The notes: generated by a model not told the origin, from the sequence alone. Shown: positions 1 through 8,690, counted from the stretch's first letter. The stretch: 41,564 nucleotides of DNA from Marine Group II euryarchaeote MED-G34 (GCA_002457605.1 NTJT01000007.1:1-41564); one strand, 5' to 3'. Numbers and translations are program-made.

Positions 1-1
1 A

Positions 2-346
2 GACGACAAACGCTCAGAGTGGTGGACGGCAACGGCCGACTCGGCGAGGGAGAGGTTCGTCGCAGAGGGCCACCACGTTCTCGTTCGCGACCCATCCGAC
101 TGGGTCGGGGTGGCCCGTCGGCACCTGTCGTACCATGGACTGGGGGGAATCGATTCGACGGCTGGGACGGACGAGCATGGAGGGATCCGTCTCGGTTTCA
201 CATCCGTCTTCCACCCAGCCATCGCAAGTGGAGTATTGCTCGGCTGTTGGGAACGCGCTCACGGTAGAAACGGCCGCGCCTCGGTCAGCTACGAGGAGGG
301 CCTAGTGACTCTCGAATTACGCTCTTCTCGGGAGATAGCCGCATGA
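2..346 (+). CDS. C-terminal part of an unrecognised protein (truncated by window start)
   Basis: A reading frame is open from the second base of the window to a TGA at 344-346, giving at least 114 residues. The true start lies outside the window. Visible features are a Trp pair near the beginning, a His-rich middle and a C-terminal stretch rich in Gly, Ser and Glu. I recognise no domain, signal peptide or membrane segment in this part. It is followed by a promoter-like AT-rich stretch and the start of a large exported protein, so it is probably a separate transcription unit. The call as coding rests only on frame openness and its clean end before the next promoter. Function unknown. Confidence 0.5.
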   Translation, partial: DDKRSEWWTATADSARERFVAEGHHVLVRDPSDWVGVARRHLSYHGLGGIDSTAGTDEHGGIRLGFTSVFHPAIASGVLLGCWERAHGRNGRASVSYEEGLVTLELRSSREIAA

Positions 347-371
347 CTCTGGCCGCTCATCCGCCGTGAAA

Positions 372-379
372 CATTATAT
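372..379 (+). promoter_or_regulatory. TATA box for the TSP3-repeat surface protein gene
   Basis: The octamer CATTATAT and its flank form the only strongly AT-rich patch between the upstream stop at 346 and the ATG at 428. Archaeal transcription normally starts about 25 bases downstream of the TATA centre, which would be near 400-404. That gives a leader of roughly 25 bases that begins at the hairpin described in the next entry. Confidence 0.5.
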
Positions 380-400
380 TGGTGCCCAATTTCAATCCAA

Positions 401-417
401 CGGCCCCCTTGGGGCCG
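401..417 (+). other. Perfect GC-rich stem-loop at the predicted 5' end of the TSP3 gene mRNA
   Basis: CGGCCCC and GGGGCCG are exact inverted repeats separated by three bases (CTT). They sit 11 bases before the ATG at 428 and start close to the transcription start predicted from the TATA box at 372-379. An RNA hairpin with seven GC pairs at the extreme 5' end could protect the transcript or affect initiation of translation. The pairing is seen directly; the role is inferred. Confidence 0.55.
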
Positions 418-427
418 GGTGTACTCC

Positions 428-3400
428 ATGGCCCTAAATCACAACCAGTATGCGGTTCTCGCAATCGCTGCAACGCTGTGTCTAGCGGGCTTCTACACAA
501 TCATCGATGCCGGCCTCTCGACTACTGAGTCAGGAGGCTTTGAGGCGGCAGGCGGAGACATTGAGGCCAACGATGAATTCCACATTGGTGGAGAGGACTT
601 CGACGGTGATGGACTGCCTGACAGGATGGAGCAGACTCTGTATGGGACTGACTGGAGGGACGCCGACACCGATGACGATGGACTCGAAGATGGATGGGAG
701 ATTTCCAATGGCCTAGATCCACTCGATAACGGCGAGCCAGCTACCAGTGATATTCCATTCACCCCTATTGATAACGAAGAAGAGACAGGGGAGCAGAACG
801 AGACTTTCCCTAATCCTGACAACGGTCCGTTCGGCGACCCCGACAGAGATGGTTTGACAAATACTCAGGAGATGGAGTTGGGCACTAATCCTAATCTTAG
901 AGACACCGATGGTGATGGCTTGAATGACCGGTGGGAGTCTGAGTACACCTTCGTTGTCGAGACTCCGTCCGGCGAAGTCACCCTCTTGGATCCTCTCGAT
1001 GGGAATTGGGATTGCTACTTGCTTACTCCTGAGGTCAAGGGACAGATAGAGAATGACATCGGATCTAGTGAGTGGGACGATATGGGGAGCCAGTTTGGCC
1101 ACTCCTGTGACGCATTACTCGATTTGGAGCAGCCTGAACCCGACAGTTTGAGGAACTATGTCGAAGAGAGGTATGACACGAATCCACTCGAGGAGGACAG
1201 CGATGGCGACCTGATTGCCGACCGCTATGAGATTGCCTTCGGCCAGATTCAACTTGGAGTGCACTGCGGAGTGCCGGTGTTCGGCACCCTTTCTCTTCAA
1301 TCACCTTACTCCGAGCACATGAGCGGCCACGGCGACAGGACCTGGTTTGAGCAGGACATGGACAACGACGGACGCCTCAATGGGCCGGGCGACTGGGATA
1401 CCGATGGTGACGGCATGCCAGATGGCTTCGAGTACTGCTATGCGTTGAATTCCGATGGTAGCCGCTTCCTTAATCCAGCCAACGCCACTGATGCCTATGG
1501 AGATACAGACGAGGACGGCCTGAATAATGTCGAGGAGTACGAGGTCGCCTATACATGGGGGCCTGAGAACTTCACCAGTCCACTCGACGCCGATACTGAC
1601 AACGATGACATGCCCGACGGCTGGGAGCACATGAGCGGTATCCACCCCAATGATGGCAGCAATGCCGATGATGATCCTGATTTCGACGGCTATGATGCCG
1701 ACGGTGACGGGGGAGTCAGATACTCCGATCTGGTTGGCATCACCACGGTGCATGCCATCTCAGTCGAGGTGGGCGACTACGTTCAGGTCAACAGCACTGT
1801 TCTCTGGGTTCGAACAGTCCAGTCTAGTCAATACGTAAACATCCCCATCAAGACCCTGACAGCGGGTTGGATATACGCGATTAACGTCGAAATAGGCCAA
1901 GAAGTTACTAGTCGCATACAAGACCTCGCCATGGTTGTCGAAGAGAGCGAGCGCTTCACAAACCTAGACGAGTACAATGCAAGGGATCGTGACGGCGACG
2001 GCTTCGTCGACGGTCGCTCTACCGACCCGTTAGTGGCTGACACCGATGGTGATGGCCTCATCGATGGCATCGAGGTCATCGGTTGGACCATCCGAATAGT
2101 CGATCAGGGTGTCAAGGACGTCCACGTACGCAGTGATCCAGGAGCCTTCGATACCGATAGAGACGGACTGTCGGATGCAGCTGAGTACTATGATTACTTC
2201 ACCAATGCGACTGACAAGGATACCGATAGTGACGGACTTGAGGACTTCACCGAGGTGATAGATGGCTTCACTTGGAATGGCTCGAAATACTACACCAACG
2301 CATCTTCGCATGACACTGACCTCGACGGTCTGGCCGACGGGGAAGAGGTCATCGACGGCCTAGACCAGTACATCACCCATGCCAATAACCCCGACAGTGA
2401 CGACGACGGGTTGTTCGATGGCAGCGAAGTCCTGAACATCCCACGCCCTTGGCAGGGCGCTACGAACCCACTTAACAACGACACCGATGGCGATGGCCAA
2501 CCTGATGGTTGGGAGATGCAAGTCTTCTCGGTACAGCACAACACTAGGAGCCACAGTCTGTGGATTTCGGTGACAAACTGGCTGCCACCGGGTTGCGAAT
2601 CGATGATTGAGTGTGGACTAGGTCCAGGCGGATGGGTTTGGAGTAGTTATCTCGGCGGTTTCTCTACCTCGGGAGACAGGGACGGTGATGGTCAGATGGA
2701 CCCCAAGTATTTCTTACACGAGATGAACCTCTCAGGTTTCACAATTCCTGCCACCGGCAGATGGGCCATTAATCCCGCTTGGGGTTCACTGCCTGATTCG
2801 GCCTTCGACATTGATAATGACACTCTGATGAACACACTCGAGGCACCCGACCGCTGGGACACCAATCCCGTGGATGACGACACTGATGGAGATAGACTTC
2901 CTGACGGTTGGGAGGTCCAATTCTCTGAACTCGCACTGAGTCTCGGACTGGTTGACAACAACACCCTCAGTGCCGTTGGTGCACGCGGTCCAATGGATCC
3001 TAAAATGGATGACTCCGATGTCGATGGCATCAATGATGGGCAGGAGGACTTCGACGACGACGGGCTGAATCGAACCCACCTGCTGAATAGATACTGCCCG
3101 GGCTGGAATGACCCCCAGTACTCCGAATGCCACATAGATCCGACTTCGGAAGCCGGTAACGACTTCTACGACGATTTGGAGAACTACACCAACTTTGAAG
3201 AGTACCAGAATGGCACTAACCCCGTCGATCCGGATACTGATGGAGACCAGTGGCTCGACGGATCGGAGGTGTATCATCAAGATCAGGACGGCGACGGCAT
3301 GTGGGCCGGCTGGGAGTATTACTTCGGGTTCGACCCCTTCGATCCGGCCGATGCCAACATCGACTCAGATGGTGATGGCCATCTGAATAAGTGTGAGAAT

Positions 3401-3472
3401 AAGTGGAACACTAATCCGAAGTCTGCCATTAGCTTCCCCGGTCAGGGAGAGCTCTGTAGTGAGTTCGACTGA
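428..3472 (+). CDS. Giant exported calcium-binding protein with thrombospondin type-3-like repeats
   Basis: A protein of 1,014 residues. Residues about 6-30 are hydrophobic and act as a signal peptide or N-terminal anchor. The rest is acidic and carries about twenty copies of a DxDxDG(L/M)xDGxE motif, for example DTDGDGLNDRWE, DTDGDGMPDGFE and DTDGDGQPDGWE. This is the thrombospondin type-3 calcium-binding signature, in which the alternating Asp residues coordinate calcium. Repeats are separated by 20-100 residue inserts with NxT/S sequons and a few Cys. There is no recognised enzyme domain and no C-terminal membrane helix. An in-frame GTG lies at 419, but the ATG at 428 gives the better signal sequence. 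Such proteins in marine archaea are usually taken to be cell-surface adhesion or structural proteins; that role here is inferred. A leader hairpin and TATA box precede it. Confidence 0.85.
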   Translation: MALNHNQYAVLAIAATLCLAGFYTIIDAGLSTTESGGFEAAGGDIEANDEFHIGGEDFDGDGLPDRMEQTLYGTDWRDADTDDDGLEDGWEISNGLDPLDNGEPATSDIPFTPIDNEEETGEQNETFPNPDNGPFGDPDRDGLTNTQEMELGTNPNLRDTDGDGLNDRWESEYTFVVETPSGEVTLLDPLDGNWDCYLLTPEVKGQIENDIGSSEWDDMGSQFGHSCDALLDLEQPEPDSLRNYVEERYDTNPLEEDSDGDLIADRYEIAFGQIQLGVHCGVPVFGTLSLQSPYSEHMSGHGDRTWFEQDMDNDGRLNGPGDWDTDGDGMPDGFEYCYALNSDGSRFLNPANATDAYGDTDEDGLNNVEEYEVAYTWGPENFTSPLDADTDNDDMPDGWEHMSGIHPNDGSNADDDPDFDGYDADGDGGVRYSDLVGITTVHAISVEVGDYVQVNSTVLWVRTVQSSQYVNIPIKTLTAGWIYAINVEIGQEVTSRIQDLAMVVEESERFTNLDEYNARDRDGDGFVDGRSTDPLVADTDGDGLIDGIEVIGWTIRIVDQGVKDVHVRSDPGAFDTDRDGLSDAAEYYDYFTNATDKDTDSDGLEDFTEVIDGFTWNGSKYYTNASSHDTDLDGLADGEEVIDGLDQYITHANNPDSDDDGLFDGSEVLNIPRPWQGATNPLNNDTDGDGQPDGWEMQVFSVQHNTRSHSLWISVTNWLPPGCESMIECGLGPGGWVWSSYLGGFSTSGDRDGDGQMDPKYFLHEMNLSGFTIPATGRWAINPAWGSLPDSAFDIDNDTLMNTLEAPDRWDTNPVDDDTDGDRLPDGWEVQFSELALSLGLVDNNTLSAVGARGPMDPKMDDSDVDGINDGQEDFDDDGLNRTHLLNRYCPGWNDPQYSECHIDPTSEAGNDFYDDLENYTNFEEYQNGTNPVDPDTDGDQWLDGSEVYHQDQDGDGMWAGWEYYFGFDPFDPADANIDSDGDGHLNKCENKWNTNPKSAISFPGQGELCSEFD

Positions 3473-3518
3473 CCCTCTCATTTCTTGCGCGAAACACCTC
3501 TCGCCGGTATGGGATGAC

Positions 3519-3995
3519 ATGTCTTGGTGGATACTGCCCACGACCGCGGACATCGGCCTGAGGGCGTTTTGTGCTGACGCCCCGGGGGCCATGTCCGAAG
3601 CCGCGATTGGCCTACAGTCTATCCAGATGTCACCGAAAGGAAATGACTCGGTGACATCTCTGCCGAAGACGGACGATGAATGGACAGTCGAGTTCGTTGG
3701 CGACGATCTAGAACGCGGTTTGGTTCGATGGCTCGAGGAAGTCCTCTATCGCGGTTCTGCGGAAGGCCAGTGGCTGTGCGAGTCCAAACTCGACGTAGCG
3801 GACGGAAGGATAGTCGCACAGGTATCTTGGGCCGATGCGGACATGATTGAGCGCGAGGTCGAGGTCAAGGCAATCACACTACACGAGCTGGCCCTGATAG
3901 AAGTCGCTGAAGGTGAAGTAATCCCCGGTGTCGATTCTGACATCCCGTCTTTTGAGGGCCCAGGGTGGATGGCCCAAGTGGTTTTCGACATCTAA
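3519..3995 (+). CDS. Archease (RtcB RNA ligase activator)
   Basis: A 158-residue protein, the usual size for archease (SHS2 domain). The N-terminus WWILPTTADIGLRAF matches the family's start, with its HTADIG-like element containing the conserved calcium or metal-ligand Asp. The middle (VEFVGDDLERGLVRWLEEVLY) matches the conserved DLLVDWLNELLY-like helix, and the final residues GPGWMAQVVFDI match the C-terminal strand with the conserved final Asp. The His of HTADIG is Thr here. In the family, archease allows multiple turnover of the tRNA-splicing ligase RtcB; rtcB itself is not in the window. The frame extends upstream to 3393, but that would overlap the end of the preceding gene; the ATG at 3519 leaves a 46-base gap and gives a normal N-terminus. 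Confidence 0.85.
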   Translation: MSWWILPTTADIGLRAFCADAPGAMSEAAIGLQSIQMSPKGNDSVTSLPKTDDEWTVEFVGDDLERGLVRWLEEVLYRGSAEGQWLCESKLDVADGRIVAQVSWADADMIEREVEVKAITLHELALIEVAEGEVIPGVDSDIPSFEGPGWMAQVVFDI

Positions 3996-4030
3996 CCTAG
4001 TGCCTCATACAGGTAGAACTATGCTATTTG

Positions 4031-5083
4031 CTATTCTTGGACATCGAATCGCTGGTAGACCTCATTGGTGGTCTGGGTAACTCGGATGAAGGTCGCACAC
4101 TTCGGGAGGTCCTTGATGCGCCTAGCTCCAACATAAGAGCAGGCTGAACGAACTCCTCCGAGAACTGATTGCACAGTCGTTTCCAGCGGCCCTCTGTAGG
4201 GAACCCTGACCTCTTTGCCCTCTGGAGCCCGGTGCTTGGCCACCTCCCCATAGTGCGACTCCATTGCCTTGGATGAGGACATGCCATAGAACGACTTGTA
4301 CATCTTCCCGTCACCATTCTCAACCAGTTCCCCGCCCGACTCGTCATGGCCGGCAAACATGCCACCCAGCATGACAAAATCCGCTCCTGCTGCGAAAGCC
4401 TTGGAAACATCTCCTGGTGAAGAGCAACCTCCGTCAGCCATCACATGGCCGAGTAGTCCATGAGCCGCATCGGCGCACTCGGCGATGGCTGACAATTGTG
4501 GATATCCAACACCGGCTACCTTACGGGTGGTGCATACCGAACCCGGCCCTATGCCGACCTTCACTATGTCCGCTCCTGCTAGTATCAACGCCTCGGTCAT
4601 CTCTCGAGTAGCGACGTTACCCGCGATAACGATCCTGTCAGGGAACTCTTTCCTCACACGTCGTACAAAATCGAGGAAGACCTCTCGGTATCCGTTGGCG
4701 ACGTCTATGCAAATCATTCTGATTCCGTCGTTGGTCGCCAACTTGCGCTGCAGCAACTGAAAACTCTCCTCGGTAGAGCCGCACGTTACTGCGACGAAGC
4801 TTGGATCGACCCCGTCATCCCAAGCCCGAGCACACTCTTTAGTCGAGTAGAATTTCTGTATGCAGGTTAGCATGCTGTGGCTCTGCAGCACCTTCGCAAT
4901 AGAGAACAGACCAGTGGTGTCCATGTTGGCAGCCACTATGGGGACACCACTCCAAATATCCTTGGAATGACGGAATTCGAAGTCCCTAGACAGACTGACA
5001 TCCGACCTCGAAACCAGTGTACTGCGCTTAGGTCGAATTAGAACATCATCAAAGGTCAGCTTCACATCGTGCTCTACGCGCAT
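4031..5083 (-). CDS. guaC: GMP reductase
   Basis: A 350-residue protein of the IMP dehydrogenase/GMP reductase TIM-barrel family, with the length and layout of the classical E. coli/animal GuaC. It begins with the conserved [16 protein letters not shown] segment. It has an AANMDTTG loop, the catalytic-loop sequence [11 protein letters not shown] with the active-site Cys at residue 184, and the phosphate-binding stretches [12 protein letters not shown] and [12 protein letters not shown]. There is no CBS-domain insert, which argues against IMP dehydrogenase, and the flap sequence ([12 protein letters not shown]) is also GMP-reductase-like. The reaction is NADPH-dependent deamination of GMP to IMP, a purine salvage step. 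It lies downstream of tRNA-Glu on the same strand. Classical GuaC is commonest in bacteria and eukaryotes, so ancient transfer is possible. Confidence 0.92.
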   Translation of the reverse strand: MRVEHDVKLTFDDVLIRPKRSTLVSRSDVSLSRDFEFRHSKDIWSGVPIVAANMDTTGLFSIAKVLQSHSMLTCIQKFYSTKECARAWDDGVDPSFVAVTCGSTEESFQLLQRKLATNDGIRMICIDVANGYREVFLDFVRRVRKEFPDRIVIAGNVATREMTEALILAGADIVKVGIGPGSVCTTRKVAGVGYPQLSAIAECADAAHGLLGHVMADGGCSSPGDVSKAFAAGADFVMLGGMFAGHDESGGELVENGDGKMYKSFYGMSSSKAMESHYGEVAKHRAPEGKEVRVPYRGPLETTVQSVLGGVRSACSYVGARRIKDLPKCATFIRVTQTTNEVYQRFDVQE

Positions 5084-5138
5084 CGAGACCTTACTACGCC
5101 AACGAAGGTCCGTTTAAGACCGTTATGAGTCACTAAAG

Positions 5139-5216
5139 TGGTGCTCGTGCCGGGATTTGAACCCGGGTCGACGGATCGAGAGTCCGTCATGATGGACCGA
5201 ACTACACTACACGAGC
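5139..5216 (-). tRNA. tRNA-Glu (anticodon CUC), CCA encoded
   Basis: The minus strand forms a complete cloverleaf. The acceptor GCTCGTG pairs with CACGAGC, the D-arm begins GTGTAGTTCGG, and the anticodon stem ACGGA/TCCGT encloses the seven-base loop CTCTCGA with anticodon CTC. The T-arm is CCGGGTTCAAATCCCGG. The discriminator base is A (5142) and the genome encodes CCA at 5139-5141. A T-rich TATA-like sequence lies about 30 bases upstream (around 5243-5254). The GTGTAGT D-arm is typical of archaeal tRNA-Glu. Confidence 0.95.
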
Positions 5217-5325
5217 GTGGTTCTCAGCGACTGGCTGTCCGCTTAAGAAAACAATGGGTTGAGAGCCTGATTTACGATTTTATTCACTTTCACTTTCACC
5301 CCTCGGGACTATTGCCTCGCTTGAT

Positions 5326-5625
5326 ATGTGGAAGTCGCGACATACCTCCATGAACAGACAACAAGACGTCACATCGACGCTCCTCTACAGGAAGCGTCCA
5401 GAGCCATGCAAGGTAGTCTCACTGGCAACCCTGCGAAGAACGAACGTAACTACACGTGGGTCACTAGACCAGACACTTGTCAGCGCAACCGGGGTGGTTT
5501 CTGACCACGACTCCTGGAAACCCATGCCGCATCTAGTCGCACAGGTCAATGTGAGCCCCTCAAGCTGGCAGGGCCTACAAGACAGGCTACGCGCGAGTCG
5601 AGCCACTCCTACGGTGGTGGCCTGA
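5326..5625 (+). CDS. Small basic hypothetical protein, coupled to the next gene
   Basis: A frame of 99 residues from ATG 5326, or 91 from ATG 5350. It is rich in Arg, Ser, Thr and Val and has no recognisable domain, signal or membrane segment. Its TGA at 5623-5625 overlaps the ATG of the following gene by one base (TGATG), the classic arrangement for translational coupling. This is the main reason to think it is real. An AT-rich stretch around 5272-5284 could be its TATA box. Part of the same DNA has an open frame on the opposite strand, so the coding call is moderate. I do not recognise the family. Confidence 0.45.
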   Translation: MWKSRHTSMNRQQDVTSTLLYRKRPEPCKVVSLATLRRTNVTTRGSLDQTLVSATGVVSDHDSWKPMPHLVAQVNVSPSSWQGLQDRLRASRATPTVVA

Positions 5626-5879
5626 TGTCTAGGACACAACGACTCCGCGAAGAGGTGCGGATTTACCTCGAGGAAAATGAAACTGCGAACACTGTCGAGA
5701 TATTCGACCATCTAAACGGTAGGTTCCGCTGGGGTGCTACCATGAATCAGGTTGGTAATATCATGGCCAAGGACATCCGATTCTCCAAGGTTGGGCATGT
5801 GCGTGGACAGTTCAGAGGGAGTACGTACACGGTCTGCATCTGGGGCCTCGCACAACAAGCCGTACAAGCTACTTCCTGA
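5625..5879 (+). CDS. Small winged-helix-like protein, possible DNA- or RNA-binding
   Basis: An 84-residue protein. The N-terminal 55 residues alternate helices in a helix-turn-helix-like layout: LREEVRIYLEENE, then TANTVEIFDHLNGRF, then TMNQVGNIMAKD. They end in a strand-turn-strand segment, FSKVGHVRGQFRGSTYTVCIW, that could be a wing. This resembles small archaeal winged-helix proteins in which a short N-terminal helix precedes the recognition helix. Its start overlaps the stop of the preceding small gene by one base, so the two are probably translated together. A UbiA prenyltransferase follows 23 bases downstream and may share the transcript. The DNA-binding role is inferred from predicted fold only. 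Confidence 0.6.
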   Translation: MSRTQRLREEVRIYLEENETANTVEIFDHLNGRFRWGATMNQVGNIMAKDIRFSKVGHVRGQFRGSTYTVCIWGLAQQAVQATS

Positions 5880-5902
5880 TCGAGGGAAGCAATCAAGGCA
5901 GA

Positions 5903-6826
5903 GTGGCCGTGAGTCAGGCCGTGAGCAGTAGCGGTGCGATGGGTTCGTGGTGGGTCCTTTTCAGGGCCGGAAACTCGACCACAGGCCTTCTTGGCGTACT
6001 ACTCGGCTCCATGCTCGCACTTGGGGGCCTACCGGAGGCCCAACTCGCATGGATTACAGCACTACAGGCCATCTCAGTCTGGTCGTTTATGTGTTCTTGG
6101 AACGCCCTCAATGACTATCTTGATCTTGAAATCGATATAGTCAATCGACCCAGTAGACCCCTCCCTTCAGGAGAAATTTCGGAGGTATCAGCCAAGAGAG
6201 GGATAGCCTTGATGATGACAGTTTCACTAATCTCAATCGTCGGTGCTATGAGCATCGCTGGAGGTATGGAAGAAGGATTAGAAGGATGGTATCCGGCTCT
6301 TGTGATATGGCTCGGGGCGCTTTTCTTACTGACTAATTATGAGTCAACTGGATCATATAGTCTGAGACTCAAGGAGAGAGGCCTTCCTGGTAACATTGCT
6401 ATCAGTCTCTCAGTAGGAATGGTGGTACTGTTTGGGGCTGCCGGAGTATTTGAGCCGTTTAACGAACGCGCTTGGGCGATGTTCACCGTAGGGGTACTGT
6501 ATAGCTTAGCGAGAGAGATTGTCAAGGATATCGAGGACATGGAGGGTGACGAAGGCAGGAATACATACGCCATGCGAGTTGGACCAGAGAAGGCCCGAGT
6601 GGTAGCCTGGATCCTCCTCTTGTTGACACTGGTATCGTTACTCGTTCCCTTCGGAATCGGGGTCTTTCCCCAACTGCACTTGGTAGGAGTAATTCCTGCT
6701 GTCATGCTCCTACTCATGGTAAAAGGCAAACTTATGACTTCTGAGGACCATGCAGCACAGCAATTAATCAAGAAATCAATGTATTTGACCCTCGCAGCCT
6801 TCCTTGGCAGTTCGCTTCTTGCGTAG
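5903..6826 (+). CDS. UbiA-family prenyltransferase, likely digeranylgeranylglyceryl phosphate synthase
   Basis: A 307-residue polytopic membrane protein with about eight or nine hydrophobic segments. The first Asp-rich motif, NDYLDLEIDIVNRPSRPLPSG (split here as NDYLDLEID and NRPSRPLPSG), lies near residue 70. The second, DIEDMEGDEGRNTYAMR, lies near residue 213. Both are the magnesium-prenyl-diphosphate-binding motifs of the UbiA superfamily. In archaea the most common such enzyme adds the second geranylgeranyl chain to form the ether-lipid precursor, and the NRPxRPxPSG form fits that group. A chlorophyll- or quinone-type prenyltransferase cannot be excluded. The start is uncertain: GTG codons at 5903, 5909 and 5921 and an ATG at 5939 are all in frame before the first helix. 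Its stop abuts the convergent ornithine carbamoyltransferase stop with no spacer. Confidence 0.82.
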   Translation: MAVSQAVSSSGAMGSWWVLFRAGNSTTGLLGVLLGSMLALGGLPEAQLAWITALQAISVWSFMCSWNALNDYLDLEIDIVNRPSRPLPSGEISEVSAKRGIALMMTVSLISIVGAMSIAGGMEEGLEGWYPALVIWLGALFLLTNYESTGSYSLRLKERGLPGNIAISLSVGMVVLFGAAGVFEPFNERAWAMFTVGVLYSLAREIVKDIEDMEGDEGRNTYAMRVGPEKARVVAWILLLLTLVSLLVPFGIGVFPQLHLVGVIPAVMLLLMVKGKLMTSEDHAAQQLIKKSMYLTLAAFLGSSLLA

Positions 6827-7810
6827 TCACTCAAGTTCTTTGTAAGCGTGCCAAGCATCATTGTTGCATAGGTAGGTCAGGAGAGACATCTGGGCCCACA
6901 TCCTGTTCTCAGCTTGATCGAGAACTACACTGTTAGAGGAGTCTATGACCGCGTCAGTCACCTCTTCGCCACGATGAGCAGGGAGGCAGTGCATGAACAG
7001 GCAGTTGGGGTCGGCATGGGCAACCAACTCTTTGTTGACCTGGAAACCTTCGAAAGCATCCGTCTTGCCCTCCATGTGCTCTTCTCCCATCGATACAAAG
7101 ATGTCTGTGTAGATCACTCCAGCGCCGCTGACCGCCTCGACGGGATTGTTAGAGCCGAGAATCATCGCGTTTGTCTGCGCGGCTATCTCGCGAGCTCTGC
7201 CCATCACCGATTTGTCAGGCTCGAAGCCCACGGGAGTTGCGTAGCGTACATCGTATCCCAGTGTGACGCTAGCGAGTAACAGATCGTGGAACACGTTGTT
7301 ACCATCTCCCACCCAAGCTATGTGGCCGTTCACGTTGTCCCCCTGTTCAACTATTGTCATCAAATCTGCCGCTGCTTGGCACGGATGGTGTAGGTCAGAG
7401 AGGGCGTTGATTACAGGTACCGTTGCATGCTTGGCGAGTTCTACGGCGTCAGCATGATCGAAGCACCTGTATGTGATTCCATCTAGGAAGCGCGACAACA
7501 CAGCTGCAGTGTCGGCGATCGACTCGCTCTTGCCTAATTGGATATCATTGGAAAGCAGTGTCAGTGGTTGTCCTCCAAGTCTGCTGACTCCCACTTCAAA
7601 GGACACCCTAGTTCTGGTCGAAGGCTTCTCGTAGATTGAGCCTATGGACATCCCCTCAAGGGGCTTGAAGTCTAAGTTGAATTCGCCGCCGTGCTTGAAT
7701 GCTATTGCCCAATCTATAATCGCAGCCAAATCGTCGCTGATATCGTCTATCGCCATCAGGCTACTCTTCGCTTCAGCCTCGTTCATGCTCAATGTCTCCT
7801 GCGTACCCAT
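6827..7810 (-). CDS. argF: Ornithine carbamoyltransferase
   Basis: A 327-residue protein, or 319 if the second Met (7786) is used. It has the carbamoyl-phosphate-binding motif EKPSTRTRVSFE, the HPCQAAADLMT loop, the ornithine-proximal DIFVSMGEE segment, and the HCLPAHRGEEV motif that carries the active-site Cys. Together these identify OTCase rather than aspartate carbamoyltransferase. The reaction converts ornithine and carbamoyl phosphate to citrulline in arginine synthesis, in the cytoplasm. The gene follows the GPN GTPase on the minus strand. Starting at 7810 it overlaps that gene by 38 bases; starting at 7786 by 14 bases. Either implies translational coupling. The position fits an operon, but the pairing of these two functions has no obvious logic. 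Confidence 0.95.
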   Translation of the reverse strand: MGTQETLSMNEAEAKSSLMAIDDISDDLAAIIDWAIAFKHGGEFNLDFKPLEGMSIGSIYEKPSTRTRVSFEVGVSRLGGQPLTLLSNDIQLGKSESIADTAAVLSRFLDGITYRCFDHADAVELAKHATVPVINALSDLHHPCQAAADLMTIVEQGDNVNGHIAWVGDGNNVFHDLLLASVTLGYDVRYATPVGFEPDKSVMGRAREIAAQTNAMILGSNNPVEAVSGAGVIYTDIFVSMGEEHMEGKTDAFEGFQVNKELVAHADPNCLFMHCLPAHRGEEVTDAVIDSSNSVVLDQAENRMWAQMSLLTYLCNNDAWHAYKELE

Positions 7811-8651
7811 CTCTTGTATCTGCCATGCCTCCGAATATGGTCTGAGCGAAGGTTAGAACATCAGCGAGCCCCTCCTCATTCTCGCTGGAGAGAGGGGTCA
7901 ATCCTGGCTGTATCGAGGCGTGCTGCATCATCCTTAACTGACCTATCGCAAACTCTGCTCTCTGACTTCCTGAGTGCGCGTCCAGAGCCTGCTGAGCCGA
8001 CTCCTCATACAAGGCGGCCTCGAGGATATCGAGATTTTCGCCCCAATCTAGTACTCTCTCGAGGGCCTCAGGCTCTAGTAGATCAGACTTAGAGAGAAAG
8101 TTGGCGGTCGGCAGCCCAAGTCTGAAGTGAACTATCGACGAGAGCAGCATCTGCGAAACAAAGCCACTGGGCGTCTGGGAGAGCATTGGATCGAAGAGGA
8201 AGATCAAACAGGCCCTACCCTGCCCTATGACACTCACTAGATGGCTGGAGGCCTCTCTGAAGGCGAATAACTCCACTTGCCCTGGAGTGTCTACAATTAG
8301 CATGTCGCATGACAACCCTTCAATCTCATCGAAGACTTCGTCAGCCCGAGATGCCACTAAGTCGGCAGCTAAAATCTGGGCTCCATTGGGGCCAAGTTCG
8401 TACTCAATCATTACATCGGATAGGGAAATCAGCTCCCTGACATCAAACTCTGTGTCGTAATCCACTTTCTCGGCACCCGGATCAAGGTTGATAGCGAGGG
8501 CATCGACCTCGAGAAATCTAGCCCACCTTTGGAAAGCGGTGACGAGAGAACTCTTACCTGCACCAGCTGTACCTACTACGAATAGCACTGGAGGTGCCGT
8601 GCCGTCTTGACTACTCACGCTCTCGCCCAAGGGCGAGAGAACTTCAACCAT
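7773..8651 (-). CDS. GPN-loop GTPase
   Basis: A 292-residue GTPase. From the ATG at 8651 it shows the P-loop GTAGAGKSS (residues 27-35), the signature LGPNGA with the Gly-Pro-Asn triad at residues 87-89, the G3 motif DTPGQVE, and a SKSD form of the NKxD base-recognition motif. GPN GTPases are homodimers. The eukaryotic homologues act in RNA polymerase assembly and import; the archaeal role is not settled. The frame extends upstream to 8690, but that start would lie two bases from the TATA element at 8691-8700. The ATG at 8651 gives a normal promoter-to-start distance of about 40 bases. It is divergent from the large Pro-rich protein and overlaps argF downstream. Confidence 0.9.
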   Translation of the reverse strand: MVEVLSPLGESVSSQDGTAPPVLFVVGTAGAGKSSLVTAFQRWARFLEVDALAINLDPGAEKVDYDTEFDVRELISLSDVMIEYELGPNGAQILAADLVASRADEVFDEIEGLSCDMLIVDTPGQVELFAFREASSHLVSVIGQGRACLIFLFDPMLSQTPSGFVSQMLLSSIVHFRLGLPTANFLSKSDLLEPEALERVLDWGENLDILEAALYEESAQQALDAHSGSQRAEFAIGQLRMMQHASIQPGLTPLSSENEEGLADVLTFAQTIFGGMADTRDGYAGDIEHERG

Positions 8652-8690
8652 TCGTGAAGCCCTAGATTCGACTCGAAGTCTGACAAGCAA

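Noticed and set aside
493-3280. Many long minus-strand frames antisense to the TSP3 gene
   Set aside because: They arise because the GAC/GAT-GGT repeat codons lack stops when read in reverse. Their translations are Ser/Val/Ile-rich repeats without starts or promoters.
4031-5083. Call as IMP dehydrogenase
   Set aside because: There is no CBS insert, and the N-terminus and flap match GMP reductase.
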